A DNA stretch of 64,000 nucleotides, from the NCBI RefSeq assembly GCF_018398315.1, contig NZ_JAHBRW010000001.1, positions 2,798,501 to 2,862,500 on the forward strand. Direction: 5' to 3'. Shown here piece by piece: positions 1 through 8,541 of this stretch; within the stretch, counting starts at the first letter, position 1, and each line of letters starts with the position of its first letter. The translations under genes and the position numbers were made by a program. This DNA comes from Chelatococcus sp. YT9 (GTDB lineage Bacteria > Pseudomonadota > Alphaproteobacteria > Rhizobiales > Beijerinckiaceae). The notes under the pieces are model-generated. The model saw only the letters and a program-made list of their open reading frames with translations. It had not been told where the DNA came from and searched no databases.

Positions 1-982
1 CGACCTTGAACTCGCGCGTGTAGACTTGGCCGTCATGCCGCGCGATCAGCACATAGTCGCCCTCAGCCAGCACGAGCGAGGGAAATGCCCCGATTGCCTC
101 ACGGATCACGTCGCCACCGGGTGTCAGAACGCTGAAGGCGGTGCCCGCAAAGGCCTCACCTCCCGCGGTGTTCACGAGCTTCAACGTGACGGTGGCCGCG
201 CGATGGTTAATCGTCGCTTCTGTGAGTTTGCCAGCCTCGACGCGTAAGTCGCTGCGCATGATGGCGTTGCTGTCGCCATAGGTGGAGACGATATGGTAGG
301 CGCCTTCCGGTAGACGGATCAGGTCGCCGGGCTTTGCGTCCGCGACGACGAGGCGGCCCTCGGCATCGTTGCCGACGGGCAGATAAACCGAAAACGTCAG
401 CTTCGAGACGGGAATCGCAATGTCCCCAATCGTGCCGGAGACCTTCAAGGCTCCCGCATTGATGGTCAAGATCTCGTCGAGCGGCGCGTTCCGCAGCGTG
501 ACGCGGCGCATGGCGCTGGCGAAGCCGTAGGACGCGTGCAGCATATAAGTGCCAGGCGGCAGCTCGAAATGGCTCGTGGCGTCGTCCGCGCGAGCGACAA
601 GTTCGGGGGCTGCGCCATTGGTGCCAAGCCGGTATATCCGCCAGATCAGACCGGAGCGGATCGGGGCATCGCCCGTCACCAATCTGGCGCTCGCCGTAAC
701 CATGCTATTGGCCACAGGCTGATCGAGCGGCGACATCGCGGCCGGCGGAACCTGGGGAGAGGTGACGGATGGGGGAGACAGCACAGGCGCCAGCGGCGCC
801 TGCCCCTGTGGTGCGAGCCCCTGCGCCGCGGCCGGCGTGACCAGTGCTAGGGCAACCGGCAGCAGACCTGCTCCGACCGCCCGGGCCGCCGCGCCATAGC
901 GCGATAGGATGGCAGTCGGACGCGTGCCGCTGTTCCCCAAGCCTTCTGAGGGAGCGCCAGTCATAAATGCGTGCGGATTCAT
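1..982 (-). CDS. Secreted protein with PEGA-like repeats, C-terminus cut by window edge
   Basis: The minus strand stays open from an ATG at 982 to the window edge (about 327 codons). The N-terminus is basic and followed by a hydrophobic stretch ending in AAAQ near residue 53, which fits a Sec signal peptide. A Pro/Gln-rich linker comes next. Three segments then share the pattern P/A-x-G-x-Y followed by alternating hydrophobic residues (GTYMLHASYG, GAYHIVSTYG, GDYVLIARHDG), resembling PEGA or carboxypeptidase-regulatory beta-sandwich repeats. ATGs also lie at 985 and 964; 982 was taken because AGGGA precedes it, although the spacing is short. It follows the YfhO-type gene on the same strand by 90 bp and may be cotranscribed with it. 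The function is unknown; an extracytoplasmic, perhaps glycan-binding, role is inference. Confidence 0.72.
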   Translation of the reverse strand, partial: MNPHAFMTGAPSEGLGNSGTRPTAILSRYGAAARAVGAGLLPVALALVTPAAAQGLAPQGQAPLAPVLSPPSVTSPQVPPAAMSPLDQPVANSMVTASARLVTGDAPIRSGLIWRIYRLGTNGAAPELVARADDATSHFELPPGTYMLHASYGFASAMRRVTLRNAPLDEILTINAGALKVSGTIGDIAIPVSKLTFSVYLPVGNDAEGRLVVADAKPGDLIRLPEGAYHIVSTYGDSNAIMRSDLRVEAGKLTEATINHRAATVTLKLVNTAGGEAFAGTAFSVLTPGGDVIREAIGAFPSLVLAEGDYVLIARHDGQVYTREFKV

Positions 983-1072
983 CATTCCCTGTATCTGCCA
1001 AGGCGAGGCGCCCGCTGCAAGCCGGCATATTCACACCCGCGCGTTGGCAAGTGTGGCAACTGCCCGCTCAAT

Positions 1073-3562
1073 TCACCGGGGTGCGCGGTCCTTGTCGTCC
1101 AATAGGTCAGCTGCTGCTGTGGCGAGATTATGGAGCGACAAGGGCTCGTATCGGAACTCGACCATATGACGGCCGGCAGGGACCTCCACGGCGCGGAACA
1201 GCAGATTGGCGCGCCGGATGGGCTTTTCCTCCCCATCGACCGTCACCTGCCAGCCTGGATAATAGATGTCATGCAGCACCAGCATCGCCGGCTTGTCAGT
1301 GACTACACGGATGCGCACGCTGTTGCGGCGGTAGCGCGTGATGATGGCCTTTCCGCTCGGCGGCTCCTGCATTTCCGGCAAATCGCCGAGGCCGTAACGA
1401 TTATCGAGATCCTTGACGTCGGCCACGTCGATCAGAGCTTCGTCGCTGTGCTCGAGATCCGGCAGGCCCTGTTCCTTGAGCACCCGTTCACTGTCCACCG
1501 GCACGAGGCGCGTCGCCAGGTAGGCACGCGGCGTACGCGGAGGCATCTTGTAGATCCACATCGTCCCCGCGCCGTAGATCAGCCGGGCTTGCGGCAAATG
1601 CGGGAACTGCGATGGCATTTTCTCGACCGGACGATCGAGCACGATGTATTCGAGGCCGAGAAGCGAGGCGAGGCGTGAGCGGTAGTTGCGGAACGTGATC
1701 GGAAATTGGCGCAGGCTGGCGTCGGCGGCATTCTCTCCAGGGCCGACCGCGCGCTCGTAGTCGGCGATGCGCAGCGGGTTGTAACCGAGCGTGTCTTCAA
1801 GCCCCAGCACCATCGAGGCGTTCTGCCACGCACCTTGGAGCCCGAGAATCTCGACTCGCGGCCGGGCGCCCTCCGCATGGCGTGCCGCGAGCTCACGGGT
1901 CAGCACCTGAAGGCCCCGGAGCTGATCGGAAGGAAGTTGCTCGAACACCGCGTAGCGCTCACGCGGCTCGGCGTTGAGCGCCGAGGCGGCGTTGCGTAGG
2001 ACAAGGTCGCCCCCCGTCATGGCGATCAGCGCGGCGCAGGCGTAGAGGCGCAGGGCGGGCCGTCGCCCGGCAATGATGATCGCCGCGGCGATGGCAGCGA
2101 TCAAGGCGCCAAGGCCGATCTGGATCATCGCTTCCGGTAGCTTGCCCGCGGCGATGGCAAAGCGGCTTGCATTGATGATGGCCGCCGCCGTCAGCCCGAC
2201 GGCGAGCACCACCAGGAGAGGACTTGCCGGATTGCCCTCAACATCGGCGCGCTTTGGCGCCCCTTCCGCCATGAAGCGATGAACGAGATATCCCGCCGCC
2301 ATGGCGAAGGCAAAGTTCAGCATGAACGTTGCGTCAGCTGGGCGCCTGTAGAGATCGACGCCCGGGATGTAGCGGTAGAACAGCTCGAATATGGGGGTGT
2401 AATACCCCAGCGCATAAATAAGGGCGCCTATCCCGACGAAGAGGAAAAAGCGAAACTCGCGCGCGAGCAGGCGGCCGCCCCCGATGCCATGCCAGAGGAT
2501 GAGCATCGCGGGCACGGTGCCGATGAACAGATAATCGATAGCGCGGTCCGTCCACGTCCCCTCAGGCAGGGTGTGCGGTCCCGGCCCCCAATAGTCGTAG
2601 GTCAGGTTGAGAGAGCCGAAGATATTCCCGAAGATGGCCGTCGCGAGGCTCTGCGGCGGGAGCGATCCCATTCCCGCTGTCGCGAAGTCGATCATGGGGC
2701 GGTTGGAATCGGAGAGGAACTGGATCGTCAGGAGGGCAGGGACCGCCAGCAGCGCTCCTCCCGTCGCCGCCATCACCGCGAGCAGGCCGATGCGACTACG
2801 CAGGTAGGCGAGCGGCGCCCGGGCGGTCGCGATCTGGTAGCCGACGCTGCCGATGAGCGCGAGGCAGAAGAGATAGGCGACCTGGTCGCGGCCGAGCGCC
2901 ATCAGTGAGGCGATGACGCCAAACGCGACAGCTCTGACGTAGGAACGGCGGCCGAGTGAACTTTCCAGGAGGAAAAGCGCGAGGGGAAAATACCCATAGG
3001 AGAAGATCATCCCCGTATGCTGGAGGCGTGCCGACGCCGAGCCCCCGAGGATATAGATCATGACCGTGACGACGGCGCCGGCCGGATGCCAGCCTCTGCG
3101 CTTGAACAACCCAACGATGCCGAGCGCCCCGGGCAGGAAATGTGCATAGACGGCGATATCGAAGAGCTGCATGGATGCCCGCGGCATAAGCCAGCCGAAG
3201 AGCACCATCGATGGCGTAAACAAGAGCGACTGGGGATCCGCGACCGAGGGATAACCGCTGAAATGGTAAGGGTTCCAGAGGGGCCACTCGCCCGCTTCAA
3301 GCGAAGCGCCGAGGTAGCGCAGCATGGGATAGAAGTGATTCTTGGAATCCCAAGGCACGACTGCGCCCGTAAGGGGCCAAACCAGCGCGGTCACCAGCCA
3401 GAAAGCAAAAATTATGAGGAGCGTGCGGATCGTGGTTTCACGCGTCCAGCTCGTCGACCCCGGATGCGAGGGGATGCGCTGGGGGGCTACCATTTCGGAC
3501 GTGTCCATACCGGACGCAGACGAGCGGGACGGGTGGGTGTGTGGCATGGGTGAATGGGACAT
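1073..3562 (-). CDS. YfhO-family polytopic membrane protein (probable GT-C type glycosyltransferase)
   Basis: This 829-residue protein starts with a polar cytoplasmic tail of about 45 residues, followed by a dozen or more hydrophobic segments up to about residue 520. The region WDSKNHFYPMLRYL just after the first membrane segment is typical of GT-C proteins, which place an acidic residue in the first periplasmic loop. The C-terminal 300 residues are soluble and end in a beta domain carrying DIYYPGWQVTVDG, then FRAVEVPAG and VEFRYEP. That signature is characteristic of the YfhO family (PF09586). Members are implicated in sugar modification of cell-surface polymers. The start is not certain: ATGs at 3562, 3547 and 3508 are all possible and none has a strong ribosome site. 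The neighbouring secreted protein suggests a shared envelope role. Confidence 0.85.
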   Translation of the reverse strand: MSHSPMPHTHPSRSSASGMDTSEMVAPQRIPSHPGSTSWTRETTIRTLLIIFAFWLVTALVWPLTGAVVPWDSKNHFYPMLRYLGASLEAGEWPLWNPYHFSGYPSVADPQSLLFTPSMVLFGWLMPRASMQLFDIAVYAHFLPGALGIVGLFKRRGWHPAGAVVTVMIYILGGSASARLQHTGMIFSYGYFPLALFLLESSLGRRSYVRAVAFGVIASLMALGRDQVAYLFCLALIGSVGYQIATARAPLAYLRSRIGLLAVMAATGGALLAVPALLTIQFLSDSNRPMIDFATAGMGSLPPQSLATAIFGNIFGSLNLTYDYWGPGPHTLPEGTWTDRAIDYLFIGTVPAMLILWHGIGGGRLLAREFRFFLFVGIGALIYALGYYTPIFELFYRYIPGVDLYRRPADATFMLNFAFAMAAGYLVHRFMAEGAPKRADVEGNPASPLLVVLAVGLTAAAIINASRFAIAAGKLPEAMIQIGLGALIAAIAAAIIIAGRRPALRLYACAALIAMTGGDLVLRNAASALNAEPRERYAVFEQLPSDQLRGLQVLTRELAARHAEGARPRVEILGLQGAWQNASMVLGLEDTLGYNPLRIADYERAVGPGENAADASLRQFPITFRNYRSRLASLLGLEYIVLDRPVEKMPSQFPHLPQARLIYGAGTMWIYKMPPRTPRAYLATRLVPVDSERVLKEQGLPDLEHSDEALIDVADVKDLDNRYGLGDLPEMQEPPSGKAIITRYRRNSVRIRVVTDKPAMLVLHDIYYPGWQVTVDGEEKPIRRANLLFRAVEVPAGRHMVEFRYEPLSLHNLATAAADLLDDKDRAPR

Positions 3563-3929
3563 TGGGCGGAACCAGGCTGCGGATGCTTGCTAAAGAGGCC
3601 ATCCGATCCTGGCAGGCCTTTCGGCCTGTGAGCGGCATAGCGGAAATGGGAACACCGTGAGCCCTGATGCCAGCTCCACTTGCGCGGCTCTCGCAAATGG
3701 TCGCCAAGCTCTGCAGTCAGCTAGGCGCTGCCCGTGCTATATCGGCAATACAGACATACGATCGACAAAGCGCGCGCGGCTTGACCATGGCACCGACCGG
3801 GGAGGGGCAACCTCCACAACCACCTGAGGCTTGTCCCAGCCGCAATGCAGGCATGCGCTGGTAGCTCGACGATTCGAGCACAACAAACCCAATGTCAACC
3901 ATCAAACACAGGAATCAGGCGTAATTCTG
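3563..3929. other. Intergenic region between divergent genes
   Basis: This stretch separates the start of the YfhO-type gene (minus) from the nitroreductase (plus), so it must carry both promoters. I see no convincing -35/-10 pair, RNA gene or conserved coding frame in it. Confidence 0.5.
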
Positions 3930-4490
3930 ATGCTCGAGCTTCTCCAAACCCGCCGATCCGTTCCGCCCCGCCTTCTCCACGCTCCAGGTCCGTCGCCGGA
4001 AGAGCTTTCGCTGTTGCTGCGGATCGCATCGCGGGTACCAGATCACGGAAAACTAGCGCCCTGGCGGTTCATCGTGTTCCAGGGCGACGCCCGAAAGGCA
4101 GCGGGTGAACTGATCGCGGGCGTCTACGCCGCAGATAATCCCGAGGCGGATGACAAGCGGTTGGCTGCAGAACGGGATCGTCTCGCCTTTGCGCCACTGG
4201 TGATCGGCATCGTGTCGCGCGCGGGCGCTCATGTGAAAATACCCGAATGGGAGCAGGTTCTCTCGGCGGGAGCGGTTGCCATGAACCTGACGATAGCGGC
4301 GAATGCCATGGGCTACGGGTCCGCGTGGCTGACCGAATGGTATGCCTATGACCGGCGCGTGCTGGAAAAGCTTGGCGTTGCCGCGAACGAGCGCATGGCC
4401 GGCTTCGTCCATATCGGAACTCCGGTGGAGCGCCAGCCGGACCGCCCGCGTCCCGACCTCGCAGATGTCGTGACGCATTTCGGTTCATAA
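3930..4490 (+). CDS. Nitroreductase-family FMN oxidoreductase (YdjA-like)
   Basis: The 186-residue product begins LELLQTRRSVPP, the FMN-phosphate binding R-R-S signature of the nitroreductase superfamily. It continues with RVPDHGKLAPWRFIVF, the family's P-x-x-x-x-x-P-W-R motif. Later come SAGAVAMNLTIAANAMGYGSAWLTEW, with the glycine-rich flavin loop, and GFVHIGTP near the end. The short length and single domain match the YdjA/TdcM-type subfamily, which reduces nitroaromatics or related electrophiles with NAD(P)H as a homodimer. The physiological substrate cannot be read from the sequence. The frame stays open upstream to 3831, but the conserved region starts at the ATG at 3930. The gene stands alone between divergent and unrelated neighbours. 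Confidence 0.88.
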   Translation: MLELLQTRRSVPPRLLHAPGPSPEELSLLLRIASRVPDHGKLAPWRFIVFQGDARKAAGELIAGVYAADNPEADDKRLAAERDRLAFAPLVIGIVSRAGAHVKIPEWEQVLSAGAVAMNLTIAANAMGYGSAWLTEWYAYDRRVLEKLGVAANERMAGFVHIGTPVERQPDRPRPDLADVVTHFGS

Positions 4491-4803
4491 CGGGCTGTTC
4501 CGTCTGCGAACGGGGTCATCAGGAGTCCTGACGGCGCAACACAACACAACACAACACAACACAACACAACAAGGTCCTCCGGATGGCAGGTCTGGATTGC
4601 ACGAAGTTGGGGTGAACAGCCGGTGGCCGCCAAAGCACGCTTCTCCCCGCAGCATGTCTGACAGGGGAGGCTGCGAGCCCGTCAATGTCTCGGCGCGAAG
4701 CCTGGGTCGACGTCCGACGTTAATGCATCGTTTACTATGATTGCCTCACCATCTAGGCATTCGACTGCTAAGTATCGTGGCGTGAGTCGGTGTTGAGGTT
4801 GGT
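4491..4803. other. Intergenic region with a short tandem repeat
   Basis: This gap follows the nitroreductase gene and precedes the DUF2336 gene. Apart from the pentanucleotide array at 4537-4571 it holds nothing I can identify. The next gene has GAGG a few bases before its ATG. Confidence 0.5.
4537..4571. repeat. Seven exact copies of a 5-bp repeat (CAACA)
   Basis: The unit CAACA is repeated seven times without interruption; the period breaks at 4572. Short repeats of this kind change copy number by slipped-strand mispairing. It starts 46 bp after the nitroreductase stop and ends more than 200 bp before the next start, so it does not change any reading frame. Confidence 0.97.
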
Positions 4804-5994
4804 ATGATTATTCGTCGGTATCTCGTGTGGGCCACCACGGCTACGGCATCGCAGCGCGCGGCTGCCGCCGACGTGCTGGTGCGAGCATACCATCAATCTC
4901 CGCTGACGGACGCGGACCGCGTCGATATCGACAAAGCCTTGATCGGGCTCGCGTCTGACGAGTCCCCGATTGTGCGGGCCGCGTTGGCGGGAGCCTTCAG
5001 GACATCGCCCGCCATACCGACGCCAGTGCTCGAGGCTTTGCTGGCGAGAGGCGACGACGCGGCAATGGCTATCCTCGCCGACAGCCCAGCCGTCAGCGCT
5101 GATCAGCTTGTCGATTGCGTAGCGATCGGCGGCGCCGCGTCACGCCGGATCATCGCCGGGCGCAAGGGACTGCCGGCGCCGGTGTCGGCAGCCGTTGCCG
5201 AGGTTGCATCGCTCGATGGGCTGCTGGCGCTGCTCGCCAACGACACGGCTGTGATTTCACCGAGCGCCTTCCAGCGCATGATCGACCGCCATGGCCACAG
5301 CACCGCGCTCCAGTCAGCCCTGCTTGGCCGGCAAGATCTACCGCCATTCATGCGACAGGCGCTCATGTCGTTCCTTTGCCAGCGGCTCGCGGACTACACC
5401 GTTGATCGCGGCTGGCTCTCTCCAGCGCGGGCAGGCGCCTTGCAGGTGGAGGCCGGCGACATGGCCACCATGGCCCTCGTCGCGGCAGCGACCGACGAGA
5501 CGCTGGAGCGCCTGGTGAAGCATCTCATTGCCAGCGGCGAACTGACCGTTGGCCTACTCTTGCGATCGCTCCTCTGTGCGGAGCCGCGGCTTCTCATCAT
5601 TTCGCTGGCTGCCCTGACAGGTGCGGCTCGCGACGATATCGAGGCCACGCTCGAAGCTCAGAGCAGGGCGGTCTTTGACGTCGTCTATCGGCGCGCGGGC
5701 CTCAACAGCGGGTTGTTGGCCGCTTTCCATGCGGCACTCGACGCGCTGGATCATCTGCCGCCCGAGATGCGCCGCAAAGACGGGCACATGTCCCTTGTAA
5801 TGGTTCGGCGCGTTATGCTTGCTTGCGAGGATATGCCATCGGCCGATGCCGGCCCGCTCCTGGCGCTGCTGGAGCGATTTGCTGAAGAGGCGCAAACTGC
5901 AGAGCGCGCGATCGATTCCTTCCCTCAGGCATGTCCTACCCCCGTGGCTGCGCCGTTAACACCGGGGTTCCAGCCGCAAGCGCTGGCAGCTTGA
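4804..5994 (+). CDS. DUF2336 domain-containing protein
   Basis: This 396-residue, alanine- and leucine-rich helical protein has the repeat-like pattern of DUF2336 (PF10098), a family common in alphaproteobacteria: LIGLASDESPIVRAALAGAF near residue 50, then VLEALLARGDDAAMAILADSPAVSADQLVDCVAIG. The pattern of paired helices resembles HEAT-like repeats, suggesting a protein-binding scaffold. There is no signal peptide or membrane span. The C-terminal 20 residues are Pro-rich and probably disordered. GAGG sits about 5 bp before the ATG. Family members have no established biochemical function. The gene is monocistronic and convergent with nadK. Confidence 0.8.
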   Translation: MIIRRYLVWATTATASQRAAAADVLVRAYHQSPLTDADRVDIDKALIGLASDESPIVRAALAGAFRTSPAIPTPVLEALLARGDDAAMAILADSPAVSADQLVDCVAIGGAASRRIIAGRKGLPAPVSAAVAEVASLDGLLALLANDTAVISPSAFQRMIDRHGHSTALQSALLGRQDLPPFMRQALMSFLCQRLADYTVDRGWLSPARAGALQVEAGDMATMALVAAATDETLERLVKHLIASGELTVGLLLRSLLCAEPRLLIISLAALTGAARDDIEATLEAQSRAVFDVVYRRAGLNSGLLAAFHAALDALDHLPPEMRRKDGHMSLVMVRRVMLACEDMPSADAGPLLALLERFAEEAQTAERAIDSFPQACPTPVAAPLTPGFQPQALAA

Positions 5995-6110
5995 GCCGCG
6001 GCGGATAAGGCAGGCCTCCGCATGTGAAGCCCAGCCCGCGTTGACGCAAGCCGATCTCACGCTGCGGCGTCGCTGTGTCCACAGATCCGCGGCTGGAGCG
6101 TCAGATCCGT

Positions 6111-6884
6111 TCAGTAGCCGAATTGCTCGCTGAGAATGCGCTCATCCAGGCTATGGCCCGGATCATGCAGCATCACGAGATCGATGCTGCGGTCCATCAC
6201 AATGTCCACATGACTGACCGACCGAAACTCCGTGTGATCGGCAACGGCACTGACGGGTCGCTTCTCGCTTTCCAGCACGTCGATAGCGATGCGCGCATAG
6301 TCCGGTAGCAGGGCGCCGCGCCAGCGCCTGGGGCGGAAGGCTGACAGGGGCGTAAGTGCCAGAAGCGGCGTGTTCAACGGAAGAATGGGCCCGTTGGCCG
6401 AGAAGTTATAGGCGGTTGATCCTGCCGGCGTCGCCACGACGATGCCATCGGCTACCAGCTCGTCGAGACGCACCTTGCCGTCGACAGTGATGCGGAGTTT
6501 GGCGATCTGGTGGGTTTGTCGAAGCATATGGACGTCATTGATGGCGCGGGCCTGATGGCGTTGGCCATCCATGCTTTCGGCAATCATCAGCAGCGGGTGG
6601 GTGATACTGCGGTGCGCAGCTTCCAGACGCTCGACCAGGGCGTCCTCGGAGAACTCATTCATGAGGAAGCCGACTGATCCGCGATTCATCCCGTAGATCG
6701 GCTTGCCCGTTCCCATGAACCGATGCAGCGTCTGCAGCATGAGGCCATCTCCGCCGAGGGCGACGACCACGTCAGCCTCTTCAGCCGGCACTCCATTGTA
6801 GCGCGAAGCAAGACTGCTGCGCGCTTCAAGCGCTTCGGGCGTATCGCTCGAAACAAAGGCGACAGACGAAAAGCGGCGTGCCAT
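6111..6884 (-). CDS. nadK: NAD kinase
   Basis: NAD kinase phosphorylates NAD to NADP using ATP or polyphosphate. The 257-residue product shows the family motifs in order: [14 protein letters not shown] (the catalytic GGDG), [18 protein letters not shown] (the N-[DE] substrate motif) and [20 protein letters not shown] (the highly conserved TPxGSTAY block). The length matches short alphaproteobacterial NadK proteins. The frame extends upstream to 6962, but the conserved beginning is [13 protein letters not shown] at 6884, so that start was chosen. The gene is convergent with the DUF2336 gene and divergent from the small membrane protein. Confidence 0.93.
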   Translation of the reverse strand: MARRFSSVAFVSSDTPEALEARSSLASRYNGVPAEEADVVVALGGDGLMLQTLHRFMGTGKPIYGMNRGSVGFLMNEFSEDALVERLEAAHRSITHPLLMIAESMDGQRHQARAINDVHMLRQTHQIAKLRITVDGKVRLDELVADGIVVATPAGSTAYNFSANGPILPLNTPLLALTPLSAFRPRRWRGALLPDYARIAIDVLESEKRPVSAVADHTEFRSVSHVDIVMDRSIDLVMLHDPGHSLDERILSEQFGY

Positions 6885-7098
6885 CAATGACCACGATCTG
6901 ATCTGCCGGTGCCCTTCATCGCGGCCGTACAACCGTGACGAATCCCGACCCTCAGAAGACATACCACGCCTCGGGGATCATGGAATTGGCGCAGCCGCAA
7001 AAACAGCATCCAAGGCGCACAGGGATTGGCGAACTCACATAAAAGCCCCATATCAACATTAGACTTCCATGAGGTCATAAGAGGGAAAAACTCAGCGC

Positions 7099-7410
7099 AT
7101 GCAAGGTTACGACCGATTCAGGGCTGGCGGCATCCAGTTCACGCGTTTGAAAAGGTGGCAGGTTTGGCTGGCGGTTGCCGTGGCGGCGACCCTTATCCTT
7201 ACGTTGGCTGTCGTGGCCGCGAGCGCATTTCTCATTATTTTTCCCATCGTTCTTCTCGCGGGATTGATCTATCGACTGGCGGCCCGCTTCGGGCTCGTTG
7301 GCCGGCGCCGGCCGGCGAAAAACGCTGCGTCAGATATCATCGATGGCGAATATGTGATCATCAGAGACGATTTGAGAGAACGGATCCCCCCTCACGACGA
7401 CCGGCGTTAG
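7099..7410 (+). CDS. Small membrane protein, unknown function
   Basis: This 103-residue protein has a basic N-terminus (RLKRWQ) and one long, or two closely packed, hydrophobic segments at about residues 22-60. A basic GRRRPAK stop-transfer sequence follows, then an acidic, hydrophilic tail with IIDGEYVIIRD. The tail is probably cytoplasmic. I do not recognise a family beyond short alphaproteobacterial membrane proteins ending in a D-G-E-Y-x-x-x motif. It begins about 215 bp from the nadK start on the other strand. Confidence 0.65.
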   Translation: MQGYDRFRAGGIQFTRLKRWQVWLAVAVAATLILTLAVVAASAFLIIFPIVLLAGLIYRLAARFGLVGRRRPAKNAASDIIDGEYVIIRDDLRERIPPHDDRR

Positions 7411-7497
7411 AGCCCCGGAGCAACGGCCCAACCAAGGTCTCACTGGAACTCCTACCTGATCATCCCCGGCGGTCTGCCGGCATCAGAAGCGCGTCTC

Positions 7498-8478
7498 TCA
7501 CCCGTTCGGTGAAACCTTAGGTTTGGCCGGCGCGGCGTCGTCATCGCGGTCGTGATGCAGAGTATTGATTTCGGCTCCGATCAACAGCGCGAGCGCGGTT
7601 AGCCACAGCCACAGCAGCAGCACGACGACGGCGCCCAACGACCCGTAGGTCGCGTCATAAGCTGCGATCCGCGTGACATAGGCCGAGAACAGCGCAGAGC
7701 CGATGAGCCAGAGTGCGGTCGCCACCACGGAACCGATGATCGTCGACGTCCAGCGAACGCGATGACAAGGCGCCGTGTAGTAGATAATCGTGAAGCCGAG
7801 CATCGTGATAACGGCCAGGAATGGCCAGCGGATCAGGAGAAGGGGGGTGCGGATGTCGTCGGGCACGGGAAGAAAGGCGAGCACGGCCGGTACGGCCGCA
7901 ATCGCGAGGATGGATACGACCCCAAATACCATCGCGCCCAGCGTCAAGACCAGAGCCACCACCTGCTGATGAAGTATGCCGCGTGCCTCTGGCCTGTCAT
8001 AGGCTATATTGAGGCCGGTCATCAGCGAACTCATCCCCGTACGGGCGCTGAACAGGGCTATCGCAAGACCTATGACGAGGCCGGTGTTGAGCCGTGAAGT
8101 GTTTTTCTCAACCACTCCACGCAATGCACCGAGGAGAATCTGGATCGCCTCCGAAGGCAGGAACGCGGACAGCGAGAGGATCTGCCCTTCTACCGTTTTA
8201 GGGTCGGCGACAAGCCCAAAGAGCGATACGAAGACGCCCAGGGCGGGGAATATAGCGAGCATGGCATAGAACGCGACCCCGGCGGCCACGAGACTGAGAT
8301 TGTCACGCGATATACGGTCTACGAGGCGCCAGAGCATCGACCAGACGGACGGGCGCGCCGGCCGCCCGGCTGCTTCGTTTGAACGGCGCCTGCTCTCCCC
8401 GCGTTCCCTGAGCCCATGGAGTGCAGCGACCGCCATCGCGGTCCATAGGCGTTTCGGCGCCCTGTCTCGATCGAACAC
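7498..8478 (-). CDS. YihY/BrkB family inner-membrane protein
   Basis: The 326-residue product has a cytoplasmic N-terminal tail of about 55 residues and then six predicted membrane segments. The characteristic family start NLSLVAAGVAFYAMLAIFPAL sits near residue 60, followed by the conserved region around NTGLVIGLAIALFSARTGMSSLMTGLNIAY. The last membrane helix, VVVLLLWLWLTALALLIGAEIN, is a hallmark of PF03631 (once called ribonuclease BN, now YihY/BrkB). The family is implicated in envelope integrity, but its molecular function is unproved. The acidic tail after GAEIN is short and ends in lysines and prolines. Its start lies 63 bp past the end of the upstream GT-C-like gene on the same strand, so the two may form an operon. 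Confidence 0.88.
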   Translation of the reverse strand: MFDRDRAPKRLWTAMAVAALHGLRERGESRRRSNEAAGRPARPSVWSMLWRLVDRISRDNLSLVAAGVAFYAMLAIFPALGVFVSLFGLVADPKTVEGQILSLSAFLPSEAIQILLGALRGVVEKNTSRLNTGLVIGLAIALFSARTGMSSLMTGLNIAYDRPEARGILHQQVVALVLTLGAMVFGVVSILAIAAVPAVLAFLPVPDDIRTPLLLIRWPFLAVITMLGFTIIYYTAPCHRVRWTSTIIGSVVATALWLIGSALFSAYVTRIAAYDATYGSLGAVVVLLLWLWLTALALLIGAEINTLHHDRDDDAAPAKPKVSPNG

Positions 8479-8541
8479 CCACGTCCCCTTTCGCGCCGAC
8501 GCCCGCCCCGGATGCGCTGCAACACGTGCGGGGCGAACGTG

